36,840 nucleotides of DNA from positions 1 to 36,840 of the forward strand of contig JALCMP010000020.1 in assembly GCA_022648545.1 (NCBI GenBank), given 5' to 3'. The notes under the pieces are model-generated. The model saw only the letters and a program-made list of their open reading frames with translations, did no database searches and was not told the origin of the DNA. The DNA is from Bacteroidales bacterium (GTDB lineage Bacteria; Bacteroidota; Bacteroidia; Bacteroidales; UBA932). Each line of letters starts with the position of its first letter. Position 1 is the stretch's first letter. Made by a program: the position numbers and the translations under genes. Of this stretch, positions 8,109-17,123 are shown in pieces.

Positions 8109-8696
8109 TTACCGTTCCGTTGTTTTTCTTCGGAACATATTTGTATTTAAAAAACAGATATACAGCCTATATACTAAAAAAGCGACGAGCAGCCCGAATG
8201 CAGCCCCGCAGATAACATCTAAAGGAAAATGCTTTCCTAAATACACGCGACTGTATGCGACTATTGAACTCCAGATAAAAAGAAGCCAACCAAACCATTT
8301 ACGTCGCAGGATCAGAAACGAAACAAGCGAAAACCCGAACATATTGGAGGCATGGTTGGAAACAAAACCGTACATACCACCCCTTCCTGTAATGGCTCTT
8401 ACGGCATCGCGGGTAAAAGGATCCCAGGTAGGACGCAGTCTTTTGAATACATCCTTAAACAAATGCACCGATAAGAAGTCGGTAAGGAAAAAGGTAAACA
8501 ATATGGCAATTACCGCCACAGCCATACAGCGAACGTCAGGCTTGAATTTGTAAATTATAAGGGCCAGAACAAGTACATACAAGGGTATGCTTGTCGCCGG
8601 GGAAGTGACAAAGACGAAAAAGCTATCCCAGAAAGCGCTGTGCAATCCATTCACGGCAAACATCATCTGTCTGTCGAGATTGATGATAAAATTCAT
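8109..8696 (-). CDS. PAP2-family membrane phosphatase
   Basis: This is a 195-residue integral membrane protein of the phosphatidic acid phosphatase type 2 superfamily. Hydrophobic segments lie at about 22-50, 55-75, 118-131, 135-148 and 161-182. The three phosphatase motifs are present: KDVFKRLRP (81-89), SNHASN (113-118) with H115 in place of the more usual PSGH, and SRVYLGKHFPLD (149-160) with H156 and D160. Substrates in this family include undecaprenyl diphosphate, phosphatidylglycerophosphate and lipid A phosphates. Bacteroidota use PAP2 enzymes for all of these, and the sequence does not say which applies. The gene sits 16 nt after obg. Confidence 0.85.
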   Translation of the reverse strand: MNFIINLDRQMMFAVNGLHSAFWDSFFVFVTSPATSIPLYVLVLALIIYKFKPDVRCMAVAVIAILFTFFLTDFLSVHLFKDVFKRLRPTWDPFTRDAVRAITGRGGMYGFVSNHASNMFGFSLVSFLILRRKWFGWLLFIWSSIVAYSRVYLGKHFPLDVICGAAFGLLVAFLVYRLYICFLNTNMFRRKTTER

Positions 8697-8712
8697 GACC
8701 TGAATTATATGG

Positions 8713-9705
8713 TTATTCGTTTATTTTCTCCCACAACAGATCCTTAAGTTTCATTATCCCCTCTCCGGTAACCGAGGATATGAAAACATGTCTTACACCT
8801 TTCGGCAAATGTTTTCTTATTTCTTGTTTCAGTTCATCGTCGAGGAGGTCGGATTTGGAAATGGCGAGAATGCGTTCCTTATCCATAAGCTCCCTGTTGT
8901 ATTTTTTCAACTCGTTTAACAGTATCTTGTATTCGGGTCCGATCTCCAGCGTATCAGCAGCAACAAGGAACAACAATACCGAATTACGTTCTATATGACG
9001 CAGGAACCTGTATCCCAACCCCTTGCCTTCGGCAGCACCTTCGATTATGCCCGGAATATCAGCCATTACGAACGACTTGTCGTCGCGATATTTCACAATT
9101 CCCACGCTCGGTTCAAGAGTAGTAAACGGATAATCGGCAATTTTAGGTTTTGCAGCCGATACGCTCGAAAGAAGCGTGGATTTTCCGGCATTTGGGAAAC
9201 CGACCAGCCCTACGTCGGCCAGAATCTTAAGCTCCAGGATATACCATCCTTCCACACCCTCCTCTCCGGGCTGTGAAAATCTGGGAGTCTGCATGGTGGC
9301 GCTTTTGAAATAGGCATTGCCCTTTCCTCCGCGTCCGCCTTTAAGAAGGACCTTTTCCTCTCCGTCTTCAGTAATTTCAAGAAGTTTCTCTCCGGTCTCG
9401 GCGTTTTTGGCAACAGTCCCGAGAGGCACATCCAGATATACGTTTTTTCCGCAGGCCCCGGTACACATATCCCCGCTTCCGGCAACTCCGTCGGAAGCAC
9501 GGATATGCTTCCTGTATCGTAAATGTATAAGGGTCCAGAATTGCGAGTTGCCTCTTAATATAATGCTTCCTCCCTCGCCTCCGTCACCTCCGTCTGGTCC
9601 TCCCTTTTCTATGAATTTTTCCCTGTGGAGATGTGTGGATCCGCTTCCTCCCTTTCCGGAAGAAAGATAAAGTTTAACATAATCTACAAAATTGGAATTC
9701 GGCAT
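8713..9705 (-). CDS. obg: Obg-family GTPase ObgE/CgtA
   Basis: Obg is an essential GTPase that acts in late 50S assembly and the stringent response. The 330-residue product has the glycine-rich OBG fold (about 1-160) and the GTPase domain with GFPNAGKST (169-177), the switch region from DIPG (216-219) and [15 protein letters not shown]. The G4 motif reads SKSD (283-286) where NKxD is usual; I believe this substitution is common in Bacteroidota Obg. The protein ends after the G domain and has no OCT domain. The start is ATG at 9705, 19 nt after the adk stop. Confidence 0.95.
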   Translation of the reverse strand: MPNSNFVDYVKLYLSSGKGGSGSTHLHREKFIEKGGPDGGDGGEGGSIILRGNSQFWTLIHLRYRKHIRASDGVAGSGDMCTGACGKNVYLDVPLGTVAKNAETGEKLLEITEDGEEKVLLKGGRGGKGNAYFKSATMQTPRFSQPGEEGVEGWYILELKILADVGLVGFPNAGKSTLLSSVSAAKPKIADYPFTTLEPSVGIVKYRDDKSFVMADIPGIIEGAAEGKGLGYRFLRHIERNSVLLFLVAADTLEIGPEYKILLNELKKYNRELMDKERILAISKSDLLDDELKQEIRKHLPKGVRHVFISSVTGEGIMKLKDLLWEKINE

Positions 9706-9724
9706 TATATTTTCCCCCTTAAAT

Positions 9725-10288
9725 CTAAAGAAGTTTCTCTACCCTGGCCGATACCGCATTCAGATCGTTTTCGCCATTTATGCCGTAGTATTTGCCCTGG
9801 TTTTTGTAAAACTCTATAAGTGGTTCGGTTTTCTTATGATAAGTATCTATTCTGTTCTGGATCGTTTTAGGATCGGCATCATCTTTCCTTCCTTCAATAT
9901 CCGCTCTGTGCTTTATTCTCTGAAAAACGACTTCGTCGCTTATTTCAAATGATATTACCTTGTCTATCGACTTTCCCCTTTGGGAAAGCATTCTGTCAAG
10001 ACTCTCGGCCTGCGCTATGGTACGTGGAAAACCGTCGAACAAGAATCCCTTTGCATCAGGATTGGATTCTATTTCATGCTCTATCATCCCTTCCACAATA
10101 TAGTCGTCCACCAGAGAGCCGGATTCTATAAGGGATTTGGCCTTTTTGCCGAGTTCGGTTCCATCGGCCATTTCCTTTCTAAGCAAGTCTCCGGTAGAGA
10201 CATGCCTGTAATTAAATTTATCTACTATTATTTTGGCCTGAGTGCCTTTTCCGGCACCCGGAGGGCCGAATAAAATAAAAAACTTCAT
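9725..10288 (-). CDS. adk: Adenylate kinase
   Basis: Adenylate kinase interconverts ATP plus AMP and two ADP. The 187-residue product starts [17 protein letters not shown], with the P-loop at residues 8-16. The AMP-binding region and the DGFPRT motif are intact. The LID segment is short, without zinc cysteines, so it is the short form common in this phylum. The frame extends two codons upstream to a TTG at 10294, but ATG at 10288 gives the family N-terminus and is preferred. It lies 36 nt after hpt and 19 nt before obg, in a purine-linked operon. Confidence 0.95.
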   Translation of the reverse strand: MKFFILFGPPGAGKGTQAKIIVDKFNYRHVSTGDLLRKEMADGTELGKKAKSLIESGSLVDDYIVEGMIEHEIESNPDAKGFLFDGFPRTIAQAESLDRMLSQRGKSIDKVISFEISDEVVFQRIKHRADIEGRKDDADPKTIQNRIDTYHKKTEPLIEFYKNQGKYYGINGENDLNAVSARVEKLL

Positions 10289-10324
10289 ATTCAATAAAAA
10301 TTTGTTTATTTATGAAAACTAAGG

Positions 10325-10864
10325 TTATTCATCTATTATATAAATATCCCTGTACTGTCTGCCAAGCTGGTTGTAGTCCATCCCGAAACCCACTATAAAA
10401 TCGTTGGGGATGGATATTGCGGAATAGTCTATCTTAATGCTTTTCTTATAAGATTCGGGCTTGAACATAAGCGTACATACCTTTATTTTTGCCGCACCAG
10501 CCTCCGAAAGCAATTTATACAGTTCTTCTATAGTCCCTCCCGTATCAACTATATCTTCTACTATTACGACAGTCCTCCCTTCCACGCTTTTGGAAAGGCC
10601 CATGATCTGCTTCACTTCTCCGGTAGAAGAAGTACCGCAATAAGAAGCCACCTTTATGAAAACCACATCGCACTGAAAGTCTATTTTTTGCATAAGGGAC
10701 GCAGTAAACATGAACGAACCGTTGAGGACGCTTAGAAAAATGGGAATTTCCTCGCCGCCGAGGTCGGAGTTGATCTTGTCGGCCACACCGCTTATGGCCT
10801 TTTCTATTTCGGCATTGGGTATATATTCCCTGAATACCTTATCGTATAGTTTTATTTTTTTCAT
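10325..10864 (-). CDS. hpt: Hypoxanthine phosphoribosyltransferase
   Basis: Hpt salvages hypoxanthine (and usually guanine) to IMP or GMP with PRPP. The 179-residue product has the PRPP-binding motif IVEDIVDTGGT (101-111) and the early flexible-loop region around LNGSFMF (47-53). The C-terminal GFGMDYNQLGRQYRDI is typical of bacterial Hpt. The frame stays open upstream, but that extension is antisense to purE, so ATG at 10864 is the start. It opens the hpt-adk-obg-PAP2-lplA operon and is divergent from purE. A salvage gene and a de novo purine gene therefore share one promoter region. Confidence 0.94.
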   Translation of the reverse strand: MKKIKLYDKVFREYIPNAEIEKAISGVADKINSDLGGEEIPIFLSVLNGSFMFTASLMQKIDFQCDVVFIKVASYCGTSSTGEVKQIMGLSKSVEGRTVVIVEDIVDTGGTIEELYKLLSEAGAAKIKVCTLMFKPESYKKSIKIDYSAISIPNDFIVGFGMDYNQLGRQYRDIYIIDE

Positions 10865-10879
10865 GTACGGGGATATTAC

Positions 10880-10910
10880 TTTGGTTACGCAAAAATATGT
10901 ATTAATTTTG
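10880..10910 (+). promoter_or_regulatory. Promoter of purE
   Basis: TTTG (10880-10883), a 19-nt spacer and TAATTTTG (10903-10910) match the Bacteroidota consensus exactly, 31 nt before the purE ATG. Confidence 0.8.
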
Positions 10911-10920
10911 TCAGCACCAA
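10890..10920 (-). promoter_or_regulatory. Likely promoter of the hpt operon
   Basis: On the minus strand, TATTTTTG (10897-10890) is a full -7 box. The -33 position has TTGG (10920-10917) with a 19-nt spacer, weaker than TTTG. It overlaps the purE promoter on the other strand almost completely, so the two cannot be occupied at once. Confidence 0.6.
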
Positions 10921-10940
10921 TAAATAATTTCTTTAAAGAC

Positions 10941-11453
10941 ATGAAACCATACGTAAGCATAATAATGGGCAGTACTTCCGACCTGAAGGTTATGAAATCC
11001 GCCGCTGAATTTCTGGATTCGATGGAAATTCCTTTCGAAATAAACGCTCTTTCGGCACACAGGACTCCGGAACTAGTAGCCGAATTTGCCAAAAACGCAT
11101 CGGCACGCGGTATAAAGGTCATTATTGCCGGAGCAGGCGGCGCAGCGCACCTTCCGGGAGTAATAGCGGCATCCACCGAGCTCCCCGTAATAGGTGTACC
11201 AATAAGATCATCAAATTCCATGGACGGATGGGATTCGATACTTTCCATACTTCAAATGCCGGGCGGAATACCCGTAGCCACTATGGCCATAGACGGAGCA
11301 AAAAATGCAGCCATATATGCAATGCAGATCCTTTCCGTAGGCGACGAAAGCATAAAAGCCAGATTTTCCGAATATAAGAAAAGTCTTGCCTCCAAAATAG
11401 CGAAAGCCAACGAAGAACTTGCAGAAGTAAAATACAATTACAAAACCAACTAA
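10941..11453 (+). CDS. purE: N5-carboxyaminoimidazole ribonucleotide mutase PurE
   Basis: PurE converts N5-CAIR to CAIR in de novo purine synthesis. The 170-residue product has the class I features GSTSD (10-14), SAHRTP (38-43) with its catalytic histidine, AGAGGAAHLPGV (63-74) and the late MPGG segment. Class I PurE works with PurK, which is not in this window. The frame is open upstream, but that part is antisense to hpt, so ATG at 10941 is chosen. It is preceded by an exact consensus promoter. Its likely transcription terminator lies inside the next gene (11629-11667). Confidence 0.95.
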   Translation: MKPYVSIIMGSTSDLKVMKSAAEFLDSMEIPFEINALSAHRTPELVAEFAKNASARGIKVIIAGAGGAAHLPGVIAASTELPVIGVPIRSSNSMDGWDSILSILQMPGGIPVATMAIDGAKNAAIYAMQILSVGDESIKARFSEYKKSLASKIAKANEELAEVKYNYKTN

Positions 11454-11566
11454 TTCCGCAGGAAAAAAACTTTTTACCTTTTTACATGTCCCCTGCAAAT
11501 CTTTAATCTACCTTGTTTCCGCAAAGCGCAGTATAAACGGCGCGGCTGAAGGAAAAGAAGGGAAGG

Positions 11567-13600
11567 ATGAGAAATACAGGAAAAGAGATTTTCGGAATCG
11601 GAAGCAGGTACGGAAAAAGACATAAAAGAAGACATACGGCATATTATGTTGCCGTATGTCTTTTTTTAATCTCCTTCGGCTCGGAATCCCGTATCATGGC
11701 GCAGTCGAAAGAAAGGGAGACGGCCGAAGCCATTAGGAAGATCATGGAAAACGATCCGGAATCTGGGATTTCTTCCGAAAGGGCGGCAGAAGAACTTTAC
11801 CGTCTTCACGATCATCCTGTTCTCATAAATTATGCTTCACGCGAAGATCTCGAACAAATAATATTCCTGTCGGGGTTCCAAATTGAAAGCATACTTGATT
11901 ACCGCAAGGAAAACGGCCCCATAGAAAGTTTTGCCGAACTTGCCGCTCTCAGCGGATTCGACGAAAAAAAGGCTGAAAGGATAAGGCCCTTCATTTCCAT
12001 GACCTGCAACAGGGACTCATACGGAAAAAAGCACAAAGGAACTTCCGTTTACATAAAGACGAAAAGATCACTGCAGGAAGATAGCATGTTTTCTCCTATT
12101 ACACGCAAAGAGCTGCAAAAGCATCCCGACAGCCGCTGTCTCGGCAGCAGATTTTACAGCCGCATGAAAGTCGAAACCGAATGTGGAAACGGAGTTACGG
12201 CCGGATTCACGCTCGAAAGCGATGCCGGCGAAAGGTTCCTTTCATCGGCAAAAACGCCCGTGGATTTCTTTTCATTTCATATTGCGGCTCTCGGACTTCC
12301 TGTGTTTAAAAGGGAAGGAACCTGCGATATTTTTCTGGGGGATTTTTCAGCCAGATTCGGGCAGGGGCTTACCCTGTGGTATTCATTTCCTGCTGTTTTT
12401 TGCGGAGATCCGTCGGGTTTCAGGAAAAGAGGGAAAAGCATGGCAGCATATACATCTTCGGACGAGAACAATTTTCTGAGAGGAGCCGCCGTACATATCC
12501 GATACGAAAGGTTAAATATTTCACTGGCTGCATCACGCAACAGGCTGGACGCCGCAATAAAGGGCGACGGGTATACATCTCTTCCATCTGACGGCCTGCA
12601 TAATACGTACGGCAGACTAAAAAAGAGAAAGACCATGCACGAAAAGATAACCGGTGGCGATATTTCTTATGAGTTCAGAAGAATAAGGATTGGAGCGGAC
12701 TTTTGTTTCTTCGGGTACGACAAAAGAAACAAACGGAAAATAAAAAGATACAACAGATATCAGATGTACGATGGCACGGAAGGTGATTTTTCCGTAAATT
12801 TTATGGTATCCGAAAGGAAAAAAAGATTTTTCGGAGAAGCGGCTTCGGATACCGGAGGTAGCATGGCGCTGGTTGCAGGCGCGGAATTCGGCCCTGCGGA
12901 GGACTGGGAAGCCGGTATATTATTCAGAAGCTATTCCAGAGGATATATAGCCCCACATTCGGGAGCATATACATCATCTTCGGGAACATATAACGAAACA
13001 GGAATCGCATTTGCATGTTCCGGCAAAATTGCGGGAAATATAAATATCTCGCTTGGATCGGATTATGCATATCACCCCTGGACCAGATACGGAATAGACG
13101 GCGATTCGCATAATGGCAAATTATATATAAGAGCAGATACGGAAAAAAACGGAATCGAGTACGGTATGAAAATTTCAGGCAGATGTTCTTTTTGCAGAAA
13201 ATCAGCGGGAATATTCAAAATATCAACAAGGTTCTTTTCAAGTATTAATATAAATGACCATGCCGACTGCAAAATGACAATAGAAGGAAACACTGCTGGC
13301 AGTGGCAGATATGGCTTTATGTCATCTGCATCCACTGGATATTCATGCTGCAGCAGCAAAATAGGAATATCTGCAGGAGGATACTATTTTAATGCAGTAC
13401 AATATGCCGACAGGGTATATATTTACGAGAAAGGGTTGCCTTATTCGTTTTCAAACATCATGCTCTGCGGGCGAGGAGTCAGGGGCTATATTCTCGTAAA
13501 ATACGAACCCTGCCGCAATGCGGAACTGTTTCTTAAATACGACTCCACGAGCAGGGGGCCAAAAACGATGATAAGGGCCGGACTTAAATTAAAAATATGA
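11567..13600 (+). CDS. Helix-hairpin-helix envelope protein, beta-rich C-terminus
   Basis: The product is 677 residues of unknown function. Residues 17-45 look like a signal peptide: a basic KRHKRRH stretch, a hydrophobic core at 25-37 and a cleavage region near MAQ (44-46). Residues about 86-143 form a ComEA-like helix-hairpin-helix pair (INYASREDLEQI, GPIESFAELAALSGF). From about 155 to the end the sequence alternates short polar and aromatic strands with many Gly and Tyr and closes in a strand-like end (MIRAGLKLKI), which suggests an outer-membrane beta-barrel. Such HHH-plus-barrel proteins are widespread and uncharacterised in Bacteroidota. The only other in-frame ATG (11696) would remove the signal peptide. 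Codons 21-34 overlap a perfect terminator. It converges with the transglycosylase gene. Confidence 0.75.
   Translation: MRNTGKEIFGIGSRYGKRHKRRHTAYYVAVCLFLISFGSESRIMAQSKERETAEAIRKIMENDPESGISSERAAEELYRLHDHPVLINYASREDLEQIIFLSGFQIESILDYRKENGPIESFAELAALSGFDEKKAERIRPFISMTCNRDSYGKKHKGTSVYIKTKRSLQEDSMFSPITRKELQKHPDSRCLGSRFYSRMKVETECGNGVTAGFTLESDAGERFLSSAKTPVDFFSFHIAALGLPVFKREGTCDIFLGDFSARFGQGLTLWYSFPAVFCGDPSGFRKRGKSMAAYTSSDENNFLRGAAVHIRYERLNISLAASRNRLDAAIKGDGYTSLPSDGLHNTYGRLKKRKTMHEKITGGDISYEFRRIRIGADFCFFGYDKRNKRKIKRYNRYQMYDGTEGDFSVNFMVSERKKRFFGEAASDTGGSMALVAGAEFGPAEDWEAGILFRSYSRGYIAPHSGAYTSSSGTYNETGIAFACSGKIAGNINISLGSDYAYHPWTRYGIDGDSHNGKLYIRADTEKNGIEYGMKISGRCSFCRKSAGIFKISTRFFSSININDHADCKMTIEGNTAGSGRYGFMSSASTGYSCCSSKIGISAGGYYFNAVQYADRVYIYEKGLPYSFSNIMLCGRGVRGYILVKYEPCRNAELFLKYDSTSRGPKTMIRAGLKLKI
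11629..11667 (+). terminator. Intrinsic terminator, probably of purE, inside the next CDS
   Basis: A perfect 13-bp stem (11629-11641 with 11650-11662) and 8-nt loop run into a row of seven T (11661-11667). Its form is that of a strong rho-independent terminator on the plus strand, 175 nt beyond the purE stop. It lies wholly within the signal-peptide codons of the HHH protein. Confidence 0.75.
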
Positions 13601-13606
13601 TACAGC

Positions 13607-15223
13607 TTACAATCTCTTTATCTTTAGTTTGCGACCGGGATATATTTTTGTCTTGGTTGTATATCCGTTGAGTTTGAGTATGGTGTTGAGGCTTACATGA
13701 TTCTTGCACGCTATTCCAAGCAGCGTGTCTCCTTTCCTTACGGTATAGTAAAGATACCCCCCCTTTGAATATGTTGCGGATGATCCGGAAGAATGAGCCC
13801 GATAGCCTCTGGAATATATAACCAAACTCTGTCCTATCCTTATTCTGGAACTTCTAAGGCCGTTCCATCTCTTTAGATCCTTTACTGACACATGATATCT
13901 CATGGCTATTCCTCCGAGGGTCTCTCCTCTTCTCACCTTGTGGGATGTGCGTCCGCCCTCGATGCTACGGCTTTGTTTTATGGAGGCTATACTTATCTTA
14001 TTGAAATACAAGCTGTCTTTGTATGTAAATATGGAATCTTCCTTCTCTACGAAATCGGCGGTAAAGTTATACGGAAGCCTGAGTATATAAGGTTTTTCTA
14101 TACCCGGTATTATATCATGCACGTATTGCGGATTCAGATTTTCCAGCTGTTGTTTTGGTACGCCTATTACCGACGAGATCTGATCGAAATGCAGATTCTT
14201 TCTGATTACGAAAGTATCCACATGCACCGGCATTTCAATTTTAGTTGGAACGATATTATATTCTTTGTAATAGTGCAGCAGGTAAAGAGCTCCTACGAAA
14301 GAAGGGATATAACCTCTTGTCTGTCTCGGCAAATATCTGTAGACATCCCAAAAATTAGTAGAACCAGCTCTTTTTATAGCTTTTACGACATTGCCGGTTC
14401 CGCAATTGTATGAACTTATGGCAAGGGCCCAGTCTCCGAATATGGCATAAGAATCTCTCAGATATTCTGCAGCCGCCCTTGCCGATTTCACCGGATCAAA
14501 TCTTTCGTCAACATAAGAATTGATTGAAAGGTTATAAACCCTTGCAGTCTGATACATGAATTGCCACATTCCTTTGGCGCCGGCATAAGAAACCGCCCGG
14601 GTATTAAGAGCCGATTCGATTATAGCCATGGCCTTAAGTTCCTGCGGCAATCCGTATTCGTCGAAAATTCCTTCGAATATGGGCATGTAATACGAGGAAA
14701 GCCCCAGTATCTTGCTTGCCAGCGAAGGCATCTTTTGAGTATAATATATTATATAATTCTTTACTACGTAATTGTATGGTATGGATATGAACGAATTCAT
14801 ATCGCGGATCTTCCTTATATACACCGAATCGGGGATATTGGAAGTAAACATTACGCTGTCGAAATCTATGGATTTAACTTTTTGCGTCCTGAGATTCTTT
14901 TGAAGATACCATATGCTTAGCAAACTGTCGGGATTGCACCCGGCTGATGAAACGGAATCTTCGAACATCGAGCTGCCCAAGACCGAAATATCCCCGGGAT
15001 TTATTGAATCGCCGGTGGATGTAGTATCGGATATTTGTATTCCGCCCCCGTCTATTATGGACTGCAGAGAATCGAGTTTCTTGGTAAGAAGTTCTATCTC
15101 TTTTTGCATTTTCTTTTTTGATTTGAAAAGAAGATGTTCTTTTTTCTGCGAAAAGCCCAACAAAGGCAGGAGAATAAAAATAGAAATAAATAAAACAGGT
15201 ATAAATCTGGATTTGTGTATCAT
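13607..15223 (-). CDS. Membrane-bound lytic transglycosylase with two LysM domains (MltD-like)
   Basis: This enzyme cleaves peptidoglycan glycan strands to 1,6-anhydro-MurNAc products. The 538-residue product has an N-terminal hydrophobic signal (about 8-25) without a lipobox cysteine. A Lys-rich coiled stretch spans 30-57. A family 1 SLT domain (about 182-310) has catalytic E203 in AIIESALN, then GAKGMWQFM (215-223) and SYNCGTGNV (271-279). Two LysM glycan-binding repeats follow (about 427-470 and 491-536). E. coli MltD has the same order. The gene sits 14 nt after the DUF5683 gene in the parA-parB-DUF5683-transglycosylase block. It converges with the HHH protein gene, with 6 nt between the stops. 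Confidence 0.9.
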   Translation of the reverse strand: MIHKSRFIPVLFISIFILLPLLGFSQKKEHLLFKSKKKMQKEIELLTKKLDSLQSIIDGGGIQISDTTSTGDSINPGDISVLGSSMFEDSVSSAGCNPDSLLSIWYLQKNLRTQKVKSIDFDSVMFTSNIPDSVYIRKIRDMNSFISIPYNYVVKNYIIYYTQKMPSLASKILGLSSYYMPIFEGIFDEYGLPQELKAMAIIESALNTRAVSYAGAKGMWQFMYQTARVYNLSINSYVDERFDPVKSARAAAEYLRDSYAIFGDWALAISSYNCGTGNVVKAIKRAGSTNFWDVYRYLPRQTRGYIPSFVGALYLLHYYKEYNIVPTKIEMPVHVDTFVIRKNLHFDQISSVIGVPKQQLENLNPQYVHDIIPGIEKPYILRLPYNFTADFVEKEDSIFTYKDSLYFNKISIASIKQSRSIEGGRTSHKVRRGETLGGIAMRYHVSVKDLKRWNGLRSSRIRIGQSLVIYSRGYRAHSSGSSATYSKGGYLYYTVRKGDTLLGIACKNHVSLNTILKLNGYTTKTKIYPGRKLKIKRL

Positions 15224-15237
15224 ATTGTTAAGTTTTT

Positions 15238-16224
15238 CTAAAATACTAAGTTAAATGTAATGCCTACGGCCTGTGGAGTTGCAACACCGGCATGCGGCAA
15301 TGAGGATCGCAATGCAGGTCCGGATTCCGCATGCGGATTTGATGCAGAAGAAGGCGATATTACTGCCGGGTGTACGGATGCAGAAATATCGTCGGATATA
15401 TCAAAATTGTTAAAATTGGCAAAGACATTGGCATCCACCACGCTTAGGATATAAATAAGAGCCGTGGATATTACCGAATAATCGCGGTACCTCCTGTAGC
15501 TGTTGCGATACCATTGTATGTCGTCAGTAGTAAGAGATCCCGTATATGTTCCGTCAACGGCCTCTATGTACATGTTCCGATATCTAATGTATTGCTTCTG
15601 GTTGAAAGCCCAGCAATATCCGGATATTACAAAACCTCCGTAATAAATAGGCACACGCCAGTAATCTCCGTTAAGGATCTGTCCGAGACCTGGGACCATA
15701 GAAGCAAAAATGGTAGTCCGGGCTGGAAGAGGTTTTTTTACCGATTTATAATTCGCAACACCGTCAAGCACGGACATGTAATATGAGAGGATTGCACCTC
15801 CGGCCATAAGAGTTCTCATATTTTTTGCGCTTTTGCTGCCGTCGGAATGGTATTTATTGTTGAATGCAACAGCCCCCCCTATGAATCCGCCCATGGTTCC
15901 GTAAATCACGGGCAGCTTCCATGCCTGGTTGTTGTATATTTGAGCCGTTCCGGGAAGAATAAGGGAACCGAACCACATCTGGGTTATATTCATGGAGTCT
16001 TTGTGCGCCAAAGCCTTGAAGTATCTTTTTATAGTAAAGGACGGACGCTGGTCTTTCTTTTCGCCGCTGTTCATGTTTCTTTCCGCAGTAGAAACAGTAT
16101 CGTTCGCTATTGAACCTGATGCCCCGAAATTTGAATTCCGGAACACCTGGGCCCGCACATTTACTCCGGTCAATATCAGAATAGACGCAAGGACAAAAGT
16201 AACTTTTAGTATCTGTCTGAACAT
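15238..16224 (-). CDS. DUF5683 membrane protein
   Basis: The product is 328 residues of unknown function, of the type seen directly after parB in many Bacteroidota (DUF5683). It has a signal peptide (about 1-25, ending VRAQ), a polar linker and a hydrophobic central region. That region holds an internal duplication: LPGTAQIYNNQAWKLPVIYG near residues 90-109 and VPGLGQILNGDYWRVPIYYG near 176-195, each followed by hydrophobic sequence. The C-terminus is Ser/Pro/His-rich. Its ATG shares one base with the parB stop (TGATG), so translation is probably coupled. Placement between ParB and a cell-wall lytic enzyme suggests an envelope role, but none is shown. Confidence 0.8.
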   Translation of the reverse strand: MFRQILKVTFVLASILILTGVNVRAQVFRNSNFGASGSIANDTVSTAERNMNSGEKKDQRPSFTIKRYFKALAHKDSMNITQMWFGSLILPGTAQIYNNQAWKLPVIYGTMGGFIGGAVAFNNKYHSDGSKSAKNMRTLMAGGAILSYYMSVLDGVANYKSVKKPLPARTTIFASMVPGLGQILNGDYWRVPIYYGGFVISGYCWAFNQKQYIRYRNMYIEAVDGTYTGSLTTDDIQWYRNSYRRYRDYSVISTALIYILSVVDANVFANFNNFDISDDISASVHPAVISPSSASNPHAESGPALRSSLPHAGVATPQAVGITFNLVF

Positions 16225-17123
16225 CAGAATTTCTTGTCTTCCAAATCCTTAAGGAATGATTTGATTTCCTTGTCAGAGGCAAATCTTATGGTTATGAAAC
16301 CGGTTCCCCGGGGATACCTTTTAAAGGAAACGTTGTCATTAAAGTGTTTCCCTAATATCTCTATAACCTTAAAATAATCGTCGGGAGCCTCTATTTCAGC
16401 ATTTTCTTCACGGAAAGAGGCTTTCCTTGCAGCCATATCCTTCAATTTGTTTTCAAGCTGCCTTACGGACATGCCTTTTTCTATAACAAGATTGGCAAGC
16501 TTCAGCTGTAATTTTTCATCATCCATACCCGACAATATCTTTGCGTGTCCTACGGATAATTTATTTGCTCGCAAGGCCAGCTGTATTGCGGCAGGAAGGT
16601 TAAGAAGCCTAAGATAATTAGTTACGGACGACCTTTTCTTCCCAACAATATCGGCCATTTCTTCCTGTGTAAGATTGCATTCATCTATAAGACGCTTGAA
16701 ACTCAATGCAACTTCTATTGGATCGAGGTCTTTCCTTTGGATGTTTTCGACTATGGCCATTTTGAGCATTCCGCCGTCGTCGGTTTCCCTTATATATGCA
16801 GGAATAGTATTCAGCCCGGCAAGACGTGTAGCTTTGAAACGTCTTTCCCCACTGATGATCTGATATTTGTCACCATCTATTTTTCTTACCGTTATAGGCT
16901 GTATAAGTCCCAGCTGTTTGATGGATTGCGCCAGTTCTTCCAGCGATTCGCTGTCGAATTCCGTTCTCGGCTGGAAAGGATTGGCTTCCACCTTTTCCAC
17001 ATCTATATCGGCAATCGTAAGATATGGCGAAACATCCCTGCGGCGCGCCTGTTCGTTTACGAAATTTGCTCCGGAGATAAGGGCATCCAGCCCTTTTCCC
17101 AACCCCCTGTTAACTTTAGTCAT
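16224..17123 (-). CDS. parB: Chromosome partitioning protein ParB
   Basis: ParB is the CTPase clamp that loads at parS and spreads to segregate origins. The 299-residue product starts with the family KVNRGLGKGLDALI (3-16). It has the CTP-binding SGERRFKA (91-98) and ENIQRKDLDPIE (126-137). A helix-turn-helix for parS lies at about 150-172, and a C-terminal dimerisation region follows. It overlaps parA by 8 nt and DUF5683 by 1 nt. I looked for the parS palindrome (TGTTTCACGTGAAACA and close forms) and found no convincing copy in the window. Confidence 0.96.
   Translation of the reverse strand: MTKVNRGLGKGLDALISGANFVNEQARRRDVSPYLTIADIDVEKVEANPFQPRTEFDSESLEELAQSIKQLGLIQPITVRKIDGDKYQIISGERRFKATRLAGLNTIPAYIRETDDGGMLKMAIVENIQRKDLDPIEVALSFKRLIDECNLTQEEMADIVGKKRSSVTNYLRLLNLPAAIQLALRANKLSVGHAKILSGMDDEKLQLKLANLVIEKGMSVRQLENKLKDMAARKASFREENAEIEAPDDYFKVIEILGKHFNDNVSFKRYPRGTGFITIRFASDKEIKSFLKDLEDKKF

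Noticed and set aside
10865..11248. Long N-terminal extension of hpt
   Set aside because: The extension is antisense to purE; the Hpt family start is at 10864. The mirror extension of purE (10710-10940) is rejected for the same reason.
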